Below, in pieces: positions 46,030 through 59,400 of a stretch of 64,000 nt of DNA. The translations under genes and the position numbers were made by a program. Below the pieces are notes generated by a model. That model was given only the letters and a program-made list of their open reading frames with translations. It was not told where the DNA came from and ran no database searches. This DNA is from Acanthochlamys bracteata. Lineage: Eukaryota; Streptophyta; Magnoliopsida; Pandanales; Velloziaceae. Location of the stretch: the NCBI GenBank assembly GCA_019914995.1, contig CM034129.1, positions 1,811,725-1,875,724 of the forward strand, written 5' to 3'. How positions within the stretch are numbered: the first letter of the stretch is position 1; each line of letters begins with the position of its first letter.

Positions 46030-49000
46030 ATGGAGGCAGTAGTTGTTGATGCCGGGTCCAAGCTTCTCAAAGCAGGTTTTGCTGCCCCTGACCAAGATCC
46101 ACCACTGGTAATCATCATTTATTCCCCAGATTATTTAATTATTTTGGTTCTGTTTTGTTAATTGGGGAGATTTTGATTTTTGGGATAGGTAATGCCAACT
46201 AAGATGAAGCGAGTGGTAGAGCATGGCGGTGGCGGAGGGAGCGATGAGGATGGTGATGTCATGATGGCTGTGGAGGAGGTAACGGTAGATCCCGTGGTGA
46301 GGGGATTTATAAGAGATTGGGATGCAATGGAGGATTTGCTGCATCATGTTCTATACGCACATCTTGGTTGGGAGATTGGTGAAGAGGGGCAGATTCTCTT
46401 CACAGATCCGTTGTCCACGCCAAAGGTTTGCCACAAAGAAACATTTTCTTTTGTTTTGTCTCTGTTTGTCCTGTTTTAGTTTAATATTTGTTCAGTGGAA
46501 TTGTGCTGCTTCTTGAATTTTGAAAAGATGTTCCAATCTAAGTATTGATATGATGCTTAAAAGTTCAAACTGTCTTCTTGGAGTGATTATAGGTTATTGT
46601 CAACAATTTGTTTTGTGTACTATGTGAAATGCGTCTTCATCTTAATTATCTTGTTTGATGTAAGGTGGGTCTTTTTTTCCTGGTTGTTTAACATTCGACA
46701 TAAAGAGAAGAATTACATAATTAGCTCACTGACCTTATCTTTATTTCCCATCTATTACAAATTAATGATGCTGCTCTCAGTTGGTCTTACCAGTCTTGCC
46801 ACTTTGTTTTTTTGAGAACTCAGACTTGACATTATATATGCATATGCTTTCATGTAGTTGATTTTGCCATATGCTTGCAGGCTATCAGAGAACGGTTGGT
46901 GCAACTAATGTTCGAAACATTTAATGTCTCTGGATTCTATGCCTCGGAGCAACCTGTACTTTCACTTTATGCAGTAGGACGCATCTCAGGATGCACCGTG
47001 GATATTGGTCATGGGAAGATAGGTATGTTCGACAGGAGTGGCCATGGTAGTACTACTAATATTGTTACTTGTTTATTGTGTAAGCTTGTAAATTGATTAC
47101 TCAAATTTTACTTTTTTCTTGGAGGGAACTGTGCACCTTGAAGTCAGAAATTGTGGAACATGAACTTGAACATTTTGTTAACCTGATTGTTCTCAACAAT
47201 GGAATAAGCATATATGTGATGTGGAACAAATTATGAACATTAAATTATGCATTCAACATCATGACATTTTATTAGCATGAGCCAAGTGTTGCGATTTTTT
47301 TATTATGGCAGCATAGTACTTACTGGATTCCGTTGTAGATTGTGCACCTACTGTCTGTTGAGGTTTCTATCTATATCGTAGTGGACTAGCTTCCTTATAC
47401 TTTTGCTTAATGATTTCTGTCATTGATGTTGGAATTTATCTTGAAATTGTATGATGGTATGGGAAAGAGAGTGAGCTGTACCTGGTTACCTTTATAGCTG
47501 GGTATTATGTGAGAAAACTCTCAATCTTCTAGAAGATCATGTCATTAAATGATGTACTATACGTGTTCTCATTGTGAGGCTGTTTTATACCATTAGTAGG
47601 AATAGATAAATCCATTGTCTGAGATACTGTATCATTTTTCAGAGTTCTTTTTCTCCCCGTCTTTTCTGCATTCTCCTTAAAGGAAGCAAATACTTAGTAT
47701 TAATGCATTCGTATATACTGCTCCTTCGAACTAGCTGTTCAGTCTAAACTCTGCTATGCAACAGATATTGCACCTGTATCTGAAGGTGCTGTTCAGCACA
47801 TTGCATCTAAAAGATTTGAGATAGGAGGTATTGATTTGACAAACCTATTTGCTAAGGGGCTTCGTAAGTCCAATCCCCATGTGAATATTGATATCTCTGA
47901 GGTTGAGAAACTGAAGGAGGGATATGCATGCTGTGCCGAAGATGAAGTTGCCTTTGAGGAAATTCAAAAGTTATGCCAACCTGAAAGGCACACACTTCCA
48001 GATGGACAGGTTTGTGTCCTGAATTTCAACCTCATTATTAGGTTGTTACTGAATTTTACCCATTTGCAGGAAGTCTTTTGATATAGAGGCTTTCTTTTTA
48101 TCTTGTTATCAATTATAATAGTTATGTCACACTTAACCACATTTTAACAACTACGACTTGAATAGCTTTTACTACTACCATGTAGTCCCAAGCTCACCAG
48201 TAACCTCATCTGTTGGTTTACTAGTTCTGCTACAATTATTAGAGTACTCAGAAAAGGCTCACTTTGGTGAATTCTCTCATAATTGTAATGCGGATGACTA
48301 GACAACTGGTGAGGCTTGTTATGTTATCTGCACTGATTGAGAAGGACTTCGTACGCTTAGGCACATGAAATCTTGATTCAGGTTCATGAAGGTCGGCAAC
48401 GAACTACATGTGATTGAAGCGTCATGTTTCTCAAACAATCACTGATCTAACTCGCAAGAAATTTAGGTGTCAAGTTCTTGGAATGCTTGTCATGATGTTT
48501 ATCTGACAACTAATGATGTGTGTTCCTCTAATATGTGCTGCCATATATCAGTTTGACCAATAGGTTTCCTTTTGATGATTAGGGTCACCAAGGTTTGATA
48601 AACCGAGGATTGAAGTGTGTGGCTATAGGCACATGTGTCAGAATTGAAATGAAGCAAAAGTGCTCCATGAAATAATCGGATACTTAACTGATGCACCATT
48701 TGTTCCTTCAACATTATGTTAAGACAAAGTTTTAGACGTCATACTCATTCTATATCTTGTTTGCAGCATGAAGTTTCTGATTATTAATAAGCACAGTAGG
48801 TGGAAGCGGAATGCTACATCCTTTTAATAAACTGCTCTTTCTTTTCAACCTCCGTAAAATTATAACAGTATATTTCAGGTAATTACAATTGAAAGGGAGA
48901 GGTATGTTGTTGGTGAAGCTCTGTTTCAACCGTCTATTTTGGGTTTAGAGGAATATGGGATAGTAGAGCAGCTAGTTCGATGTATTTCAAGCGTTTCATC

Positions 49001-49846
49001 GGAGAACCACAGACAGCTCCTTGAGAATACAGTTCTTTGTGGTGGAACGGTATCTATGATAGGTTCGTTATCCACGATTTTTAGCTTTTGAAGTTTTTTG
49101 CTGCACATAATTTGATGAATGCTGCTTCCTGGTGGTTTAGCACCTATACATGAGCAGTTCCCTTACTTTCATCTGTGGCTTTTATAAACAGGTTCAACAC
49201 TTTACCTTCATAATGCATCCATTTTCTTCATTCTGAGAATCTAATTGAAATGTTTGCATGTGACTTCTTGGTCTCTTTTCTCACAATCTAACCCGATTTC
49301 TTGATGCCGTATCTTTAAGTTGGCTACATCAACTACATGATACTGTTTTTGTTTTACACTGTAGACCAGTAATCCTGTTTACTGGCCCTTTATAACTGAT
49401 CGTAGCTATCGGACCACCTATTGGATTAAGGCCTGTTGGTTGTTGAAGAATCCTGATTTCATGGGCCTTTGGTCCCTGTTCTAAGACTTGGATTGCTATA
49501 TCCTACTTTCAGCATTTTGTTTAACTTACTGTTGCATTGTGTAGGTTTTGAAGAGCGTTTTGAGAAAGAAGCTAACCTCTGTTCTTCATCAATACGCCCT
49601 TCTCTTGTAAAGGTATGGTATTTCATAATTTTTTCACTAGTACTGCTACGTGACACATGCTGGAGTGATGTTTTAGTTTTTCTATTCATCCAGCCTCCGG
49701 AATACATGCCCGAGAACTTGCCAAAGAACTCAGCCTGGATGGGTGGGTCCATACTGGCCAAAGTTGTGTTCCCCCAGAATCAGCACATTACTAAGGCTGA
49801 TTATGATGAATCAGGTCCAGCTATTGTACATAGAAAATGTTTTTGA
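46030..49846 (+). CDS. ARP7: Actin-related protein 7 (chromatin remodelling)
   Basis: Nuclear actin-related protein; in plants ARP7 is a subunit of SWI/SNF-type chromatin remodelling complexes and is essential for embryo development. Seven exons: 46030-46107, 46189-46425, 46881-47022, 47765-48009, 48879-49062, 49545-49612 and 49694-49846, giving 368 aa (Arabidopsis ARP7 363). The protein starts [20 protein letters not shown], the actin phosphate-1 motif, then [40 protein letters not shown], the phosphate-2 loop [41 protein letters not shown] and the ending [17 protein letters not shown]. All exon joins keep frame. There is a small Gly/Asp-rich insertion ([13 protein letters not shown]) after the first strand, in the same place as the variable insert of other plant ARP7s. 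The gene looks fully functional. Confidence 0.96.
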
Positions 49847-50107
49847 AGCTAAGAGGCAAGTTTTATTGGCCATGGTATTTATTATTGTTAACGACATCTA
49901 TCACTAGTCGGATTGAAGTTTTGCTTACATCTTATTTTGTCCAAAAGCAAGAGATCGCCATTTATGGCTGCTTGAAAAAATGTTCATGAGCTTTGCGTTT
50001 TGCTGCTATGAATCCTATGCCATAGCTGTTGTATGGGTGAAAAGTAGCAACTTGGAATGTTCATGAGCTTTATATGAACCTTTGGCCTGGGATTTGAAAG
50101 ACAATTA

Positions 50108-50345
50108 GGGTTCGTTTGGGATTGCGTGCAACAAATTTTTTTTTATTGAAAGGACATCTTTTAGGTTTTCTGACAAACTAGTTTGTTGTTCTCTTTTTCC
50201 GGATTAAAAAAATTATATATATAATGATATAATGTAGAATTTATTCCTGTTTTTAAATTTAAAAAGAAATTGTAATAATGTAGAAAGATCTTTTGAAAAT
50301 GAAATTTTGAAAAAGGGATGAAGCATAAGCAGTGCTGAACAGCCC
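50108..50345. mobile_element. Tourist-like MITE with intact TTA target-site duplication
   Basis: A 238-bp, AT-rich, non-coding element. The left end GGGTTCGTTTGGGATTGC is matched by the right end GCAGTGCTGAACAGCCC as an imperfect inverted repeat, and it is flanked on both sides by TTA (50105-50107 and 50346-50348). A 3-bp TTA/TAA duplication and GGG...GTTTGG ends are hallmarks of PIF/Harbinger-derived Tourist MITEs. It lies about 260 bp past the ARP7 stop codon, perhaps within or near its 3' UTR. Confidence 0.85.
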
Positions 50346-51607
50346 TTAGACAAAAATGAACATTGCAAGAACAAGGGTATGGATGATTGTATTTGCATGG
50401 CCAGCTAGTATTGTTGGGAATCAAACAGGAAGGACAAAGAATGGTGTTGTTCCCAGTTGGTCTATTTCAAGTTTTCGGCATATCTAAGGGATGCTCTATT
50501 ATGTGATGTTATGCGATGTTATGTTATGTTAAATTCCCTACGGATATTCTCATCCTCTAGATGTTGATGTGATATGTCTACTTTGTTTTTTTTTCTTTTG
50601 AAGGACTGCTTGGTAAATGAGTTTTGTCTATTGCGTGATCTTTGTGTTCAATTCGGATAGCTAAAGTTGATTTACCTTTTCCCAAAGTCTAGTGCTTTCT
50701 CTTATATAATATAACTTTGATGCGTTAGCTAATGCTAACATGAGAAAATTATGATGTAGTCCAACTAATCCTTTAATTTCACTATCAGAGATAGTAGTGG
50801 TTCAGTTGGGAGAAAAAAAAGAAAGAAAAGTAATGTTTATGTTATCAGTGATGTGGGTATTTCTTTTGCCCTTGTGTCCTTTGATTTGCAAGGGACTGCT
50901 GTAAAAAGAAAATGTAGCTGTGTTGTGTAGTGTTGTTTGGGAACCAATTAAAAAGAAAGAGACAAAGGAATCTGAGAAGGTTGGAGTCCAACCAAGAGCC
51001 AAGTGCTGCTGCTGCTGCACAGTGAGCAGACGGAACTCGAGCAATTGTTGTTTGCTACTTTACAACGAAACACTTGAACACTCACAGTCCATAACCATGA
51101 ACACATCTCTCTGAAAAGGGCTTCTACATTCACAATCAATTACCTTCACTCAAACACAGCCCATTTGTTTGATGTCCCCTAACACTTGTCCTTGTCCTTG
51201 TCTTTTGACTTCAACCGGTCATTCCATCTCAACTGCAATTCATCTTTGCTTAGCTAAATATTCTTTTACCTTTTGCGGTGATATGATATGTTCATATATG
51301 ATGATAGAGCAATGGCACGGTATCTACAAACACCATGCAGCTGTAATGAAGCTCAGTGCAGGGTTTGATAATGAAGCCAAACATAGAATTGATTGGAGTT
51401 ACTCTGCTGGTATGTATGTACATAGACAGACACACCATGACATGAAGAGACAAAAGGAGTCAGAACTCGTGAGACCTCCATGGCTCTTGCTCCTGGAGTC
51501 GATCCACATATGTAAGATTCTATTCTGATTTACGCACTTGTTGGCTATACCAAAAATATTGCATGCACAGTTACCCCTACCAACCAAAATCCATCTTGTG
51601 ATCACAT

Positions 51608-51659
51608 AGCAAAATTTTCCATCTAAATACCAGAGCAAAATTTTCCATCTAAATACCAG
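51608..51659. repeat. Perfect 26-bp tandem duplication
   Basis: The 26 bases starting AGCAAAATTTTCCATCTAAA occur twice head to tail (51608-51633 and 51634-51659) with no mismatch. The position is non-coding. Identity suggests a recent slippage event. Confidence 0.95.
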
Positions 51660-53432
51660 ATTTTATCATCAACAGTTCTCTTGTCTTGTAACACAAAAAC
51701 AATGCCTGCCTTCTAAAACAGTGAGTTTCTTCAACGCAACCGACTCAAAATAACCGTGACTTGATCAAATCTCGTTATAAGGTTTATATTATGGAGTTTT
51801 GGATAAACTCTAGCTAGTTAACAGTATAATATCACATGCTACAGGACATACATATCTTATGGAAGAATCACACGCTTGAATGGTTGCCTTCTACAACTAG
51901 AATTACAATATATACATTGAATTCTTGAAGCTGATTTCTTTTGAAGGCAAAACTAATAAAATTTTCATCACACAATGCGTATACCACGTCACAAATGTCG
52001 CTCTTAAGATGGACTATAAAGAGAGGGACACTTCAAATTCTACATCTAACAGTGGTCCCTTTCCCGTTCACTGAACGCTGACCCATTTTATATTTAGATC
52101 GATCAAAAAAATCCTAATTATGAAATGAATCATATAGCATTGAACACATTGAATAAACAAGAAAGTAGGACATGGGTATTTAATCAAGTGAACAAAATCA
52201 ATTTTCTTTCTGCACTCCCAAGAAGAAAAGAAAATGAAGTGTTCACCAATCATCATGAGCTGCCGCTGCTGCTTCTGCTGCTTCTGCTTGTAATGCTGAC
52301 AGTCGTTGAGGCATTCATTCAATTCATTCTTCGCAGGTGCAGAATCTAGCAAGAAAGCTAGAGACTTTGAGAGAATGTAAAAGCAGTATGCAGTCAAGCT
52401 GCAGTACACCTGCTTTCACAATTTTTCATGCTACAATATATAATAAGCTCTTATCTTCTTTTCAAACACTTCGACATGTCATTAATGCATGGGTATTAGT
52501 ATTGGTATATATTGGGAACCAGGAAAGCTGGAACCAGGAGAAAGGAAAGTGCTACCTGCAACAAAACAAAAGCTAACAGATCATCTCATACATGATACAA
52601 AAAGTTGCAGTACTGCATAGTGCTCAGATGTGGAATAGTGGGTTTCACTTTCAAACATTCAATTTCTGTTTGAAATTTTCTGTCTGGTTTCTAGTGTACA
52701 TTCCATTAGTTCCATGTAGCTTTGTTTCTCCATCACGTTGAATGAAGAAGAAAAGCAAAGCATTGAATTGAACTTCATTCACATCTTGGCCTTTGCCCTC
52801 TTTCCTCTTGACAAAAACCTGAAGAAAAACTGTGAAATTCATGACTCTAATGCTGCATGAAGAAATTGCATGGATATCATATCTTGACACTATTATTGGA
52901 ATGAAGTAGCAATGCATGCATGATTGATGCAAGTGTTTATGTTCTCGTCTTATCATTGTATGAGGTAGCTAGCTGTAATGATCAATCAATCACTGATTGA
53001 TGAGATGAGACAAGAAGATAAAACGTAAATCTCTTAGCTAGCTATATTCCTAATAATTGATCTAGCTATACCTAGAGAGCACTAGAAACAAAGCTATTAG
53101 CTAGAAACCAAGAAAGAATTCATAAGACTGTTGAGAACATGAACATGAAGTCTAGCTCTGAATAACATGTACTGCTAACGTTAGAAGTTTTCGAAACATA
53201 CATATGTATTACGCACTGTTGGAAGAATACCCGTATTTGCACCAACTTAACAAAATAGTAGCAACAACATTGTTAACTTACCAAAGACAAGTTATACATG
53301 TCACGGAACTTAAATTCCCCATGTTTATATACTTAAGTTTGTGCTAAATTTTGAAACCTGTTCGTCAATGGTTCTCCTAATCGTAGTATACATACCAAAA
53401 TAGATAATTATCTAGAGAGAGAGAGAGAGAGT

Positions 53433-53521
53433 CATGCTTGACTCCTCGCACGCCACCCGCAGTAGCCAATCAAGAGCTAAAACTGATAGGTCTCAGCGTG
53501 TGGCATACAGGGAGCCAGGCA
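53433..53521 (-). ncRNA. MIR160: MIR160 microRNA precursor hairpin
   Basis: On the minus strand, 53521 down to 53501 is exactly the 21-nt miR160 (begins TGCCTGGCTCCCTGTATGCC). A 47-nt loop separates it from a miR160* at 53453-53433 (begins GCGTGCGAGGAGTCAAGCAT). With the usual 2-nt overhangs, 17 of 19 positions pair (13 Watson-Crick, 4 G-U), with mismatches only at miRNA positions 4 and 12, and pairing continues into the loop base (CAC..GC with GC..GTG). A TATA box for the minus strand (TATTATATATG, 53715-53726) predicts a transcript start near 53.69 kb, about 165 bases before the hairpin. miR160 cleaves mRNAs of the repressive auxin response factors ARF10, ARF16 and ARF17. The presence of the star strand rules out an ARF target site. 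A GA repeat lies just downstream of the hairpin. Confidence 0.95.
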
Positions 53522-53711
53522 CAACACCCACCGTGAACTTTCTACGTCTTCTTCTACGCCTGCAGGCTCAGTGGTTACAGTGTTGTGGATTCAGAAGCTA
53601 GCAAAGCTCTTTGGATATTGGTTGGTTGTAAAAAAATTTCTTAAAAAGAAGAAGAAAGAGAGGGAATGGAGATTGAAGTAGAACAAGGAGATGAGAAGGA
53701 ACCATGGTTCA

Positions 53712-53726
53712 AGGCATATATAATAG
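53712..53726 (-). promoter_or_regulatory. Candidate TATA box of pri-miR160
   Basis: The minus strand reads CTATTATATATGCC here, about 190 bases upstream of the miR160 5' end. This spacing gives a short 5' leader, as is common for plant pri-miRNAs. It is a prediction from sequence only. Confidence 0.5.
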
Positions 53727-55590
53727 AGCGGGCGGGACAGAGAAAGCATAGCTTGGTGTTAAAGTTTATTATGAAAGAACGAATTAATAAACAAAGACTT
53801 GCCTTGCCGACATTTAAACTAATCATAACACTAACTAGTAACTAAACCCAAAGAAAAGAAGCCCGCCACTAAAGTATTCAAAAGAGGACAACTGAAGCAA
53901 AAGAGAATTTTTGCAGGCTTGGCTTCTTCAGTTAGCTGCTTTGTTTATTAAAATACTAGCTACCACCTTGCCCACTTTTTGAAAATTTAAACAGGCTTTG
54001 ATTACTAAAATGAAAATGAATCCCTTTATAACCCCAAAACAAAAGTTACAGAACAAGTACTTACTTACCAAGAGGAAAGAAGCATGCAAGTAAATTTAAA
54101 CAAATGTATCCTGCATGCTCTGCTGCCAGCCAGCCAGATCAACAAAATTCAAAATATTATATTAAAAGTGAATCAAGTACAATAATATTGTAGTGTGCAT
54201 TTTAATTGGACCAAATTTATTTTTTAGCTAAATTTTGAATTCGAACCTATGTTTTAATTTATTAAGGATTTATTTTTAATCTATTTTTTATCAAATTCAG
54301 TTTTACTGAATTCAAATTCATAAAACTCACTTCTTACCAATTGCAATATACTATAAATAGAAAACAAATCAATATTTTTAAAAATAGTATAGTACATACA
54401 AATTTGGTTTCTTTGGTTTCCTTTTAAAAGTAAAAATTTTCTTCTGAACCACAACTTGTCTGGAAGCGCTTGGATTGATCAGGATTCTCCAACACAACGA
54501 GCCAAGTTTTTCTTTTTTCCACAGCCAATCGGAACGTAGTGTTGCAAGTAGTTTGAAATGGAATTGTGAACGGAACCAAAATGTAATACGTTATTTGGTC
54601 GGTTTTCTTTATGTTATTCAGTTTATGGTTCTGTTTGCTTTTGATTTGTCAAATTATAGTTGCGGTAAAAAGGTCAATTCAATTCAAATCAAATTTCATA
54701 TTATTCAATTGTTATTTTTAATTTAAGCTAAGTTGAAATAATTATTTGATACATTTAGATAAATAACAAGTTTTTAGAAATTGGAAATCAAATCAAATCA
54801 AACAAAAAAAATAATTATGGTGCGTTTTCAAACAGCAAGTGATTCGATTTAGTTTCAGTTTCGCTCAGAACGGAACATAACCACTCGCACCTTATCACAA
54901 CTGCGATATATACAGCAATGTATATGTTTGTTTGGTTGTTTTTACCTCTATCTTCACCTACCGCAGTCCAGTCCACTGATTCCACTCTTTCCTTTTACCC
55001 TCTTCTTTCTTTCACCATTCTGCTGCAACTTTATTCCCTGATTATGCGGAGCTGGCATGTAAGCTTCTGCACAAAGTTTTACTTTTTTTATATAATCCTT
55101 ATATATTAATTCTTACTTGCCAACAAATTTATTAAAATTTTAAAATAGTAAGTAAATATAAGTTGGGAATCATTTCAACCATAAAAATAAACTTTCGATC
55201 CAATTCCGTACTTAAATCATGGATCTAAAATTATTGCTTCTTGATTGTTCATTTGTTGAGTAAAACAATATAATACAATTATCAAAGTGAATCAAATTTT
55301 GTATCGTTCTGTGAATCATAATGAGAAGATATGATTTAAATTTGAAATTCACTATTATCATATCAAAAATTAAAGTAGAGGATGTTTAATTACTTAGCGG
55401 TAGCGCTACTCCAGTGCTTTTTTATCCAGGTAAAAGTCAAAAGATAAAAGAGTTTTGGGCTTGGGGCAGCACTGAAGCCACACCAGCTGATGAATTCGAC
55501 AGGAGTTGTAAAAGCCAATAACTCATCACAACTTTCACAAGTACCTCAATTTCGCAGTTGGATATACGGAGTGCTCAACTTTGATGCATT
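53727..55590. other. Upstream region of MIR160
   Basis: AT-rich sequence upstream of the microRNA gene on the minus strand. No protein-coding exon or element with clear ends was found. Any distal MIR160 promoter elements would be here. Confidence 0.45.
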
Positions 55591-56432
55591 CACCAAAATT
55601 ACCACCGACAAAATTTATTAATCCATGTCAAACTCAGGTGAATTAGAATAGAACAATACATAAATAGAACAAACTCAACCTGTACAGGCAGTATTTTGGA
55701 ATCAAACCAGGAAATTTGACCTACAGTCAGATCCATACAGCCAATCCATTGCTTCATTCCAGCAATGCAAAGAACTGCACTAGGAAGCCTTTTCCAAGCT
55801 TCGATCCAGTAACTTTTTGTGAATATATATCTAAAGGACAGATTCTGACTTAGCGATAACAAGCATGTTGCAATAACCCACAATATAAACCACAGGCATA
55901 CAGTCAGAAAAGATGGGAAGCATTAGTAGCTTGTTTCTATTTTTCATATCTGATGTTAAAACTGCCTCCCGCTTGCGGGTAGAGTAACTCTAAAATGTGT
56001 ACGTCAGGTTGATTGGGCGCATACAATCTGTCGAAACAAGCATCTAGTCCCATGACCTGTCTGTCATCTATCCCTGATTCCCAACTAAGATGAGATATCC
56101 TCCTTCCTACATAGTATAACTTCCTCTGCAAGTGAAAAAGGAAATCAAAAGTAAGGTAACTTAATCAATGTAGTTGTTTTCACTGAAACTCTAAAACACG
56201 AGTGACATTCATTCGAGAGAAGAACAAGCTCATACAAAATTTTGGGTGGTGTTCCATAGCTCGCGTCATCTTTTGGTGGAAGCACAACAGAAAACACAGT
56301 ATCGATGCTCCACCAGTATAAAAGCACCCCTCTATACTTATGAATCTAAGATCATAAATGTTTCAAGGTAAAAAGGGAAAGAAAAAACTAACCTAAGATG
56401 AATTCTCGAATTCACACCAGCTCTCATCAGCA
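55591..56432 (-). other. RH53 3' flank with unassigned exon-like stretches
   Basis: The minus strand contains three open stretches with exon-like edges: about 56327-56150 (VVLPPKDDASYGTPPKILYE), 56130-55937 after an acceptor TTGCAG (KLYYVGRRISHLSWESG and ending GGSFNIRYEK and stop), and around 55880-55680 (YWIEAWKRLPSAVLCIAGMK). I do not recognise a family. They may be RH53 3' UTR, a small unknown gene, or a remnant. Confidence 0.3.
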
Positions 56433-59400
56433 TTATTCCCTACCTGAGCTGCCACCAAAGCTTCCGAAACCACCTCTACCAGATCCACTAGACTGATTAG
56501 ATCCTGACCTACCAAAGCCACCAGAGTAACCCGAACTAGATCCAGCAAAACTGCTCGAGTCATTTGAACCAGAGCTCCCCAACCCTCCAAATCGACCAGA
56601 ACTAGTACCCCCAAGGCCACGAAAACGTCCTGAACTTGAGTTATTAGAGCTTCCAAAGCCAGACTCTCCAGAACTATTAATGCGGTCTGAACCAGATCGT
56701 CCAAACCCAGAGCTACCAAAGCCACCAGATTGACGAGAACCAGAACCACCATAGGAACCGAAACGGCCCGAGTCTGACTCGCCATAACCACCCATACGGC
56801 TTGAAGAACCACCAAAACCACCAGATCCTCCAAAGCCACGAGAACGGCTAAATCCAGAACCACCAGAACGACCAAAACCAGACCCTCCCAATCGACCACC
56901 ACCTCCGTACGAGTCAAACCTACCACCACTCATGCTTCCAAAAAGGTCATCAGTTCTACCCTCAACTGTAATCTTCGGAAGCTGGGAAAGTTGGACCAAG
57001 AACAAACAAAATCTTAGAATGAAGGATAGTTACAAATACAAAACCCACTTGAAAAAAATTGACACTCCAGAAATATAGCACAATTATTTCAACCATTAAC
57101 TCAGTGATATGTTTTCACATGTTTCTTAGCATGTGATACTGGGTGTAAATATCAAGAAAATTCATATATTAGTCTGAAATGAAGCGCTCAGACTGGCATG
57201 ATTAAGCAATTAATGAGATAAAAGTTCATCTCTATAAAGAATCAAGCCAAAAAAGAAATCAACTACCTTGTCAGAATAACACCGTAGCAGACTGTTATTA
57301 TAAATTATAAAAGCTAACAGGTTAAGAACAGCCCCAGAAGTGAAAAGCAAAGCCAGTCCTACCTCAGTGAACTTGCAACCGACATCCAACTCAATGCCCC
57401 TTACTGCTCGTGATTGCTCTTGACCATGAATAAGAATAGCACTTCCTTTCTTCCCAGCTCGTCCTGTTCTACCCGATCTATGGACAAAAATCTCTGACGT
57501 AGTTGGCAATTCGTAATGAATTACCTGATGTGAAGAAAAGAAACATAAGCTCGTGTAAGTTTCTAAACATACAAGTTGCTGTAAGACAAGATTATAAGTG
57601 AATATCAGTTCAAACAGAAAGAGTTCACATATGATGTGTAAAACATGCTCCGCGAGCATAAAAAATTTACTATAATTATTCATACCAAAAAGAGGGAAAA
57701 TATGAAAATCATCAGTGTAAAAGATCAATTAACCCAGGAGAAACGGATTTTAATTTACATAGTGTAATTTTCTGGTTTAATTTACATAGTCATCGGTGTA
57801 ATTTTTCTGGTTTTGAGCATATCCTCATAAAAAGTGACGTACTCCAAAGAGAATCAGAACAGCAGTAGATAAATTGGGAAAAAGCTACATCAAGTGACCA
57901 GTATAAGAAAAGCTCATCTGAACCTGCACTATTGTTCTTCATTAAAGGAAATGATTTCAACAATAATTTACCAAATCAACGTTTGGGATGTCTAGACCAC
58001 GAGCAGCGACATCAGTTGCAATCAACACATTAAACCGACCATCGCGGAAGCCCATAAGTGTTCTCTCCCTTTGGTTCTGTGAAATGTCTCCATGTAGAGC
58101 CTGACATTCAATACTACGACCCATGACATAAGCCAATCGGTCAGCATCACGTTTGGTTTGAGTGAAGACAATGCACTTTCCCCCCTTAGCATGTTCCTAC
58201 AAGATGGGGTATTCTTAGTTTAGCAAATAGGGGACTCAAGAAGAAAAGTAGGCCAACCAAAGCTATGCAAAGACCATACCTTGATTAGCGGCCCGAGGAT
58301 AGCAGGCTTTGAGTAATTGTCTGATGCAACGGTAAAAAGTGATATACCTTCAGCCAACTTTTGGTCAGAATCACCAACCTGCAAAAGCTCTTACAGTAAG
58401 TCAGACATTAATAGAAAAATACCCAAGAATGAAGTTAGTTTTCCAAAGAAGAAAAGCTGAATAATGGTATTCAAAGCAAAGTACACGAAATTACCACTTG
58501 AATCAGCTTATAGATTCAATAGGGCTATATGAAATTATATGTTCTTATTTCAGAGCTGTGAGGAAGGTTGTATAAATAAAAAATAAGCAAAATCATTTAA
58601 GAGGCTTAAAGAGCTCAGACCGACTTAAGCTATGATTTAAGAGTCAAACTTATGAAAACATATATTTTGTGTATAATTGTAAAGCAAAAAGAAATGCATA
58701 TGTGAAATAAGGTTCACACAGAAAATGCAACTATAAGATCGTTGACAAAAGCCTTAAAAGAGTCCCAAATATGGTCTACGATCATTTCTGACATCATCAA
58801 CTGGAGTTAAAATATCGGGGCTTAGCAACTCAGTTTAGAATACACACAAAAGCAAAAGGCGAAGCCATCTAAACATAGCCTAATAAAGCAGGGAATTGAC
58901 ATTCCAATATAGTGCAAAGGTGAGTGCCAACATGACAGAATCTGCTGCCTATATCATAAGGAAATTCTACAAGATCAGAACGAATAATAACACCAACAGA
59001 GGCAAAGGAGATATTGCATCAACCACAATAAACAGTATCTTACAAGGTCGATTGTGAGTGGATCATTAAGATATCTCTGAGTAAGCTTTCTTATCCAACT
59101 GGGCATAGTTGCAGAGAACATCATGGTTTGGCGCTTGGGAGGCAACTTTTCTAAGATTACTTCTACATCTTCTGCAAACCCGACATTCAGCATTTGATCT
59201 GCTTCATCCAGAACAACAAATTGAACTTGGGACAAATTCAAGGCTCCTCTCTTCAGTAAATCAATTACACGGCCAGGAGTACCAACCACCACATCAACTC
59301 CATAATCAAGTGTACGCATTTGCTGCTGAATGGGTACACCCCCATATACACATATCGTGTCCAATGGAGCAGACTCTCTAAACTCCTTCTCCACTTGCCG

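Larger units (their letters stand above)
49847..53432. other. Intergenic region between ARP7 and MIR160
   Basis: The first few hundred bases are the ARP7 3' UTR. The region contains the MITE at 50108-50345 and a perfect 26-bp tandem repeat at 51608-51659. A CTG-like repeat (CTGCTGCTTCTGCTGCTTCTG, 52268 region) and many short ORFs are present, but none shows family features. No further gene is supported. Confidence 0.5.

Noticed and set aside
53501-53521. miR160 target site of an ARF10/16/17 gene on the plus strand
   Set aside because: The plus strand matches the complement of miR160 perfectly, but no ARF coding frame surrounds it and a pairing miR160* is present at the right distance on the minus strand.
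56393-56929. Minus-strand frame for a Val/Leu-rich 178-aa protein
   Set aside because: It is a shifted frame of the Gly/Ser-rich tail exon of RH53, which continues the helicase frame exactly across its splice site.
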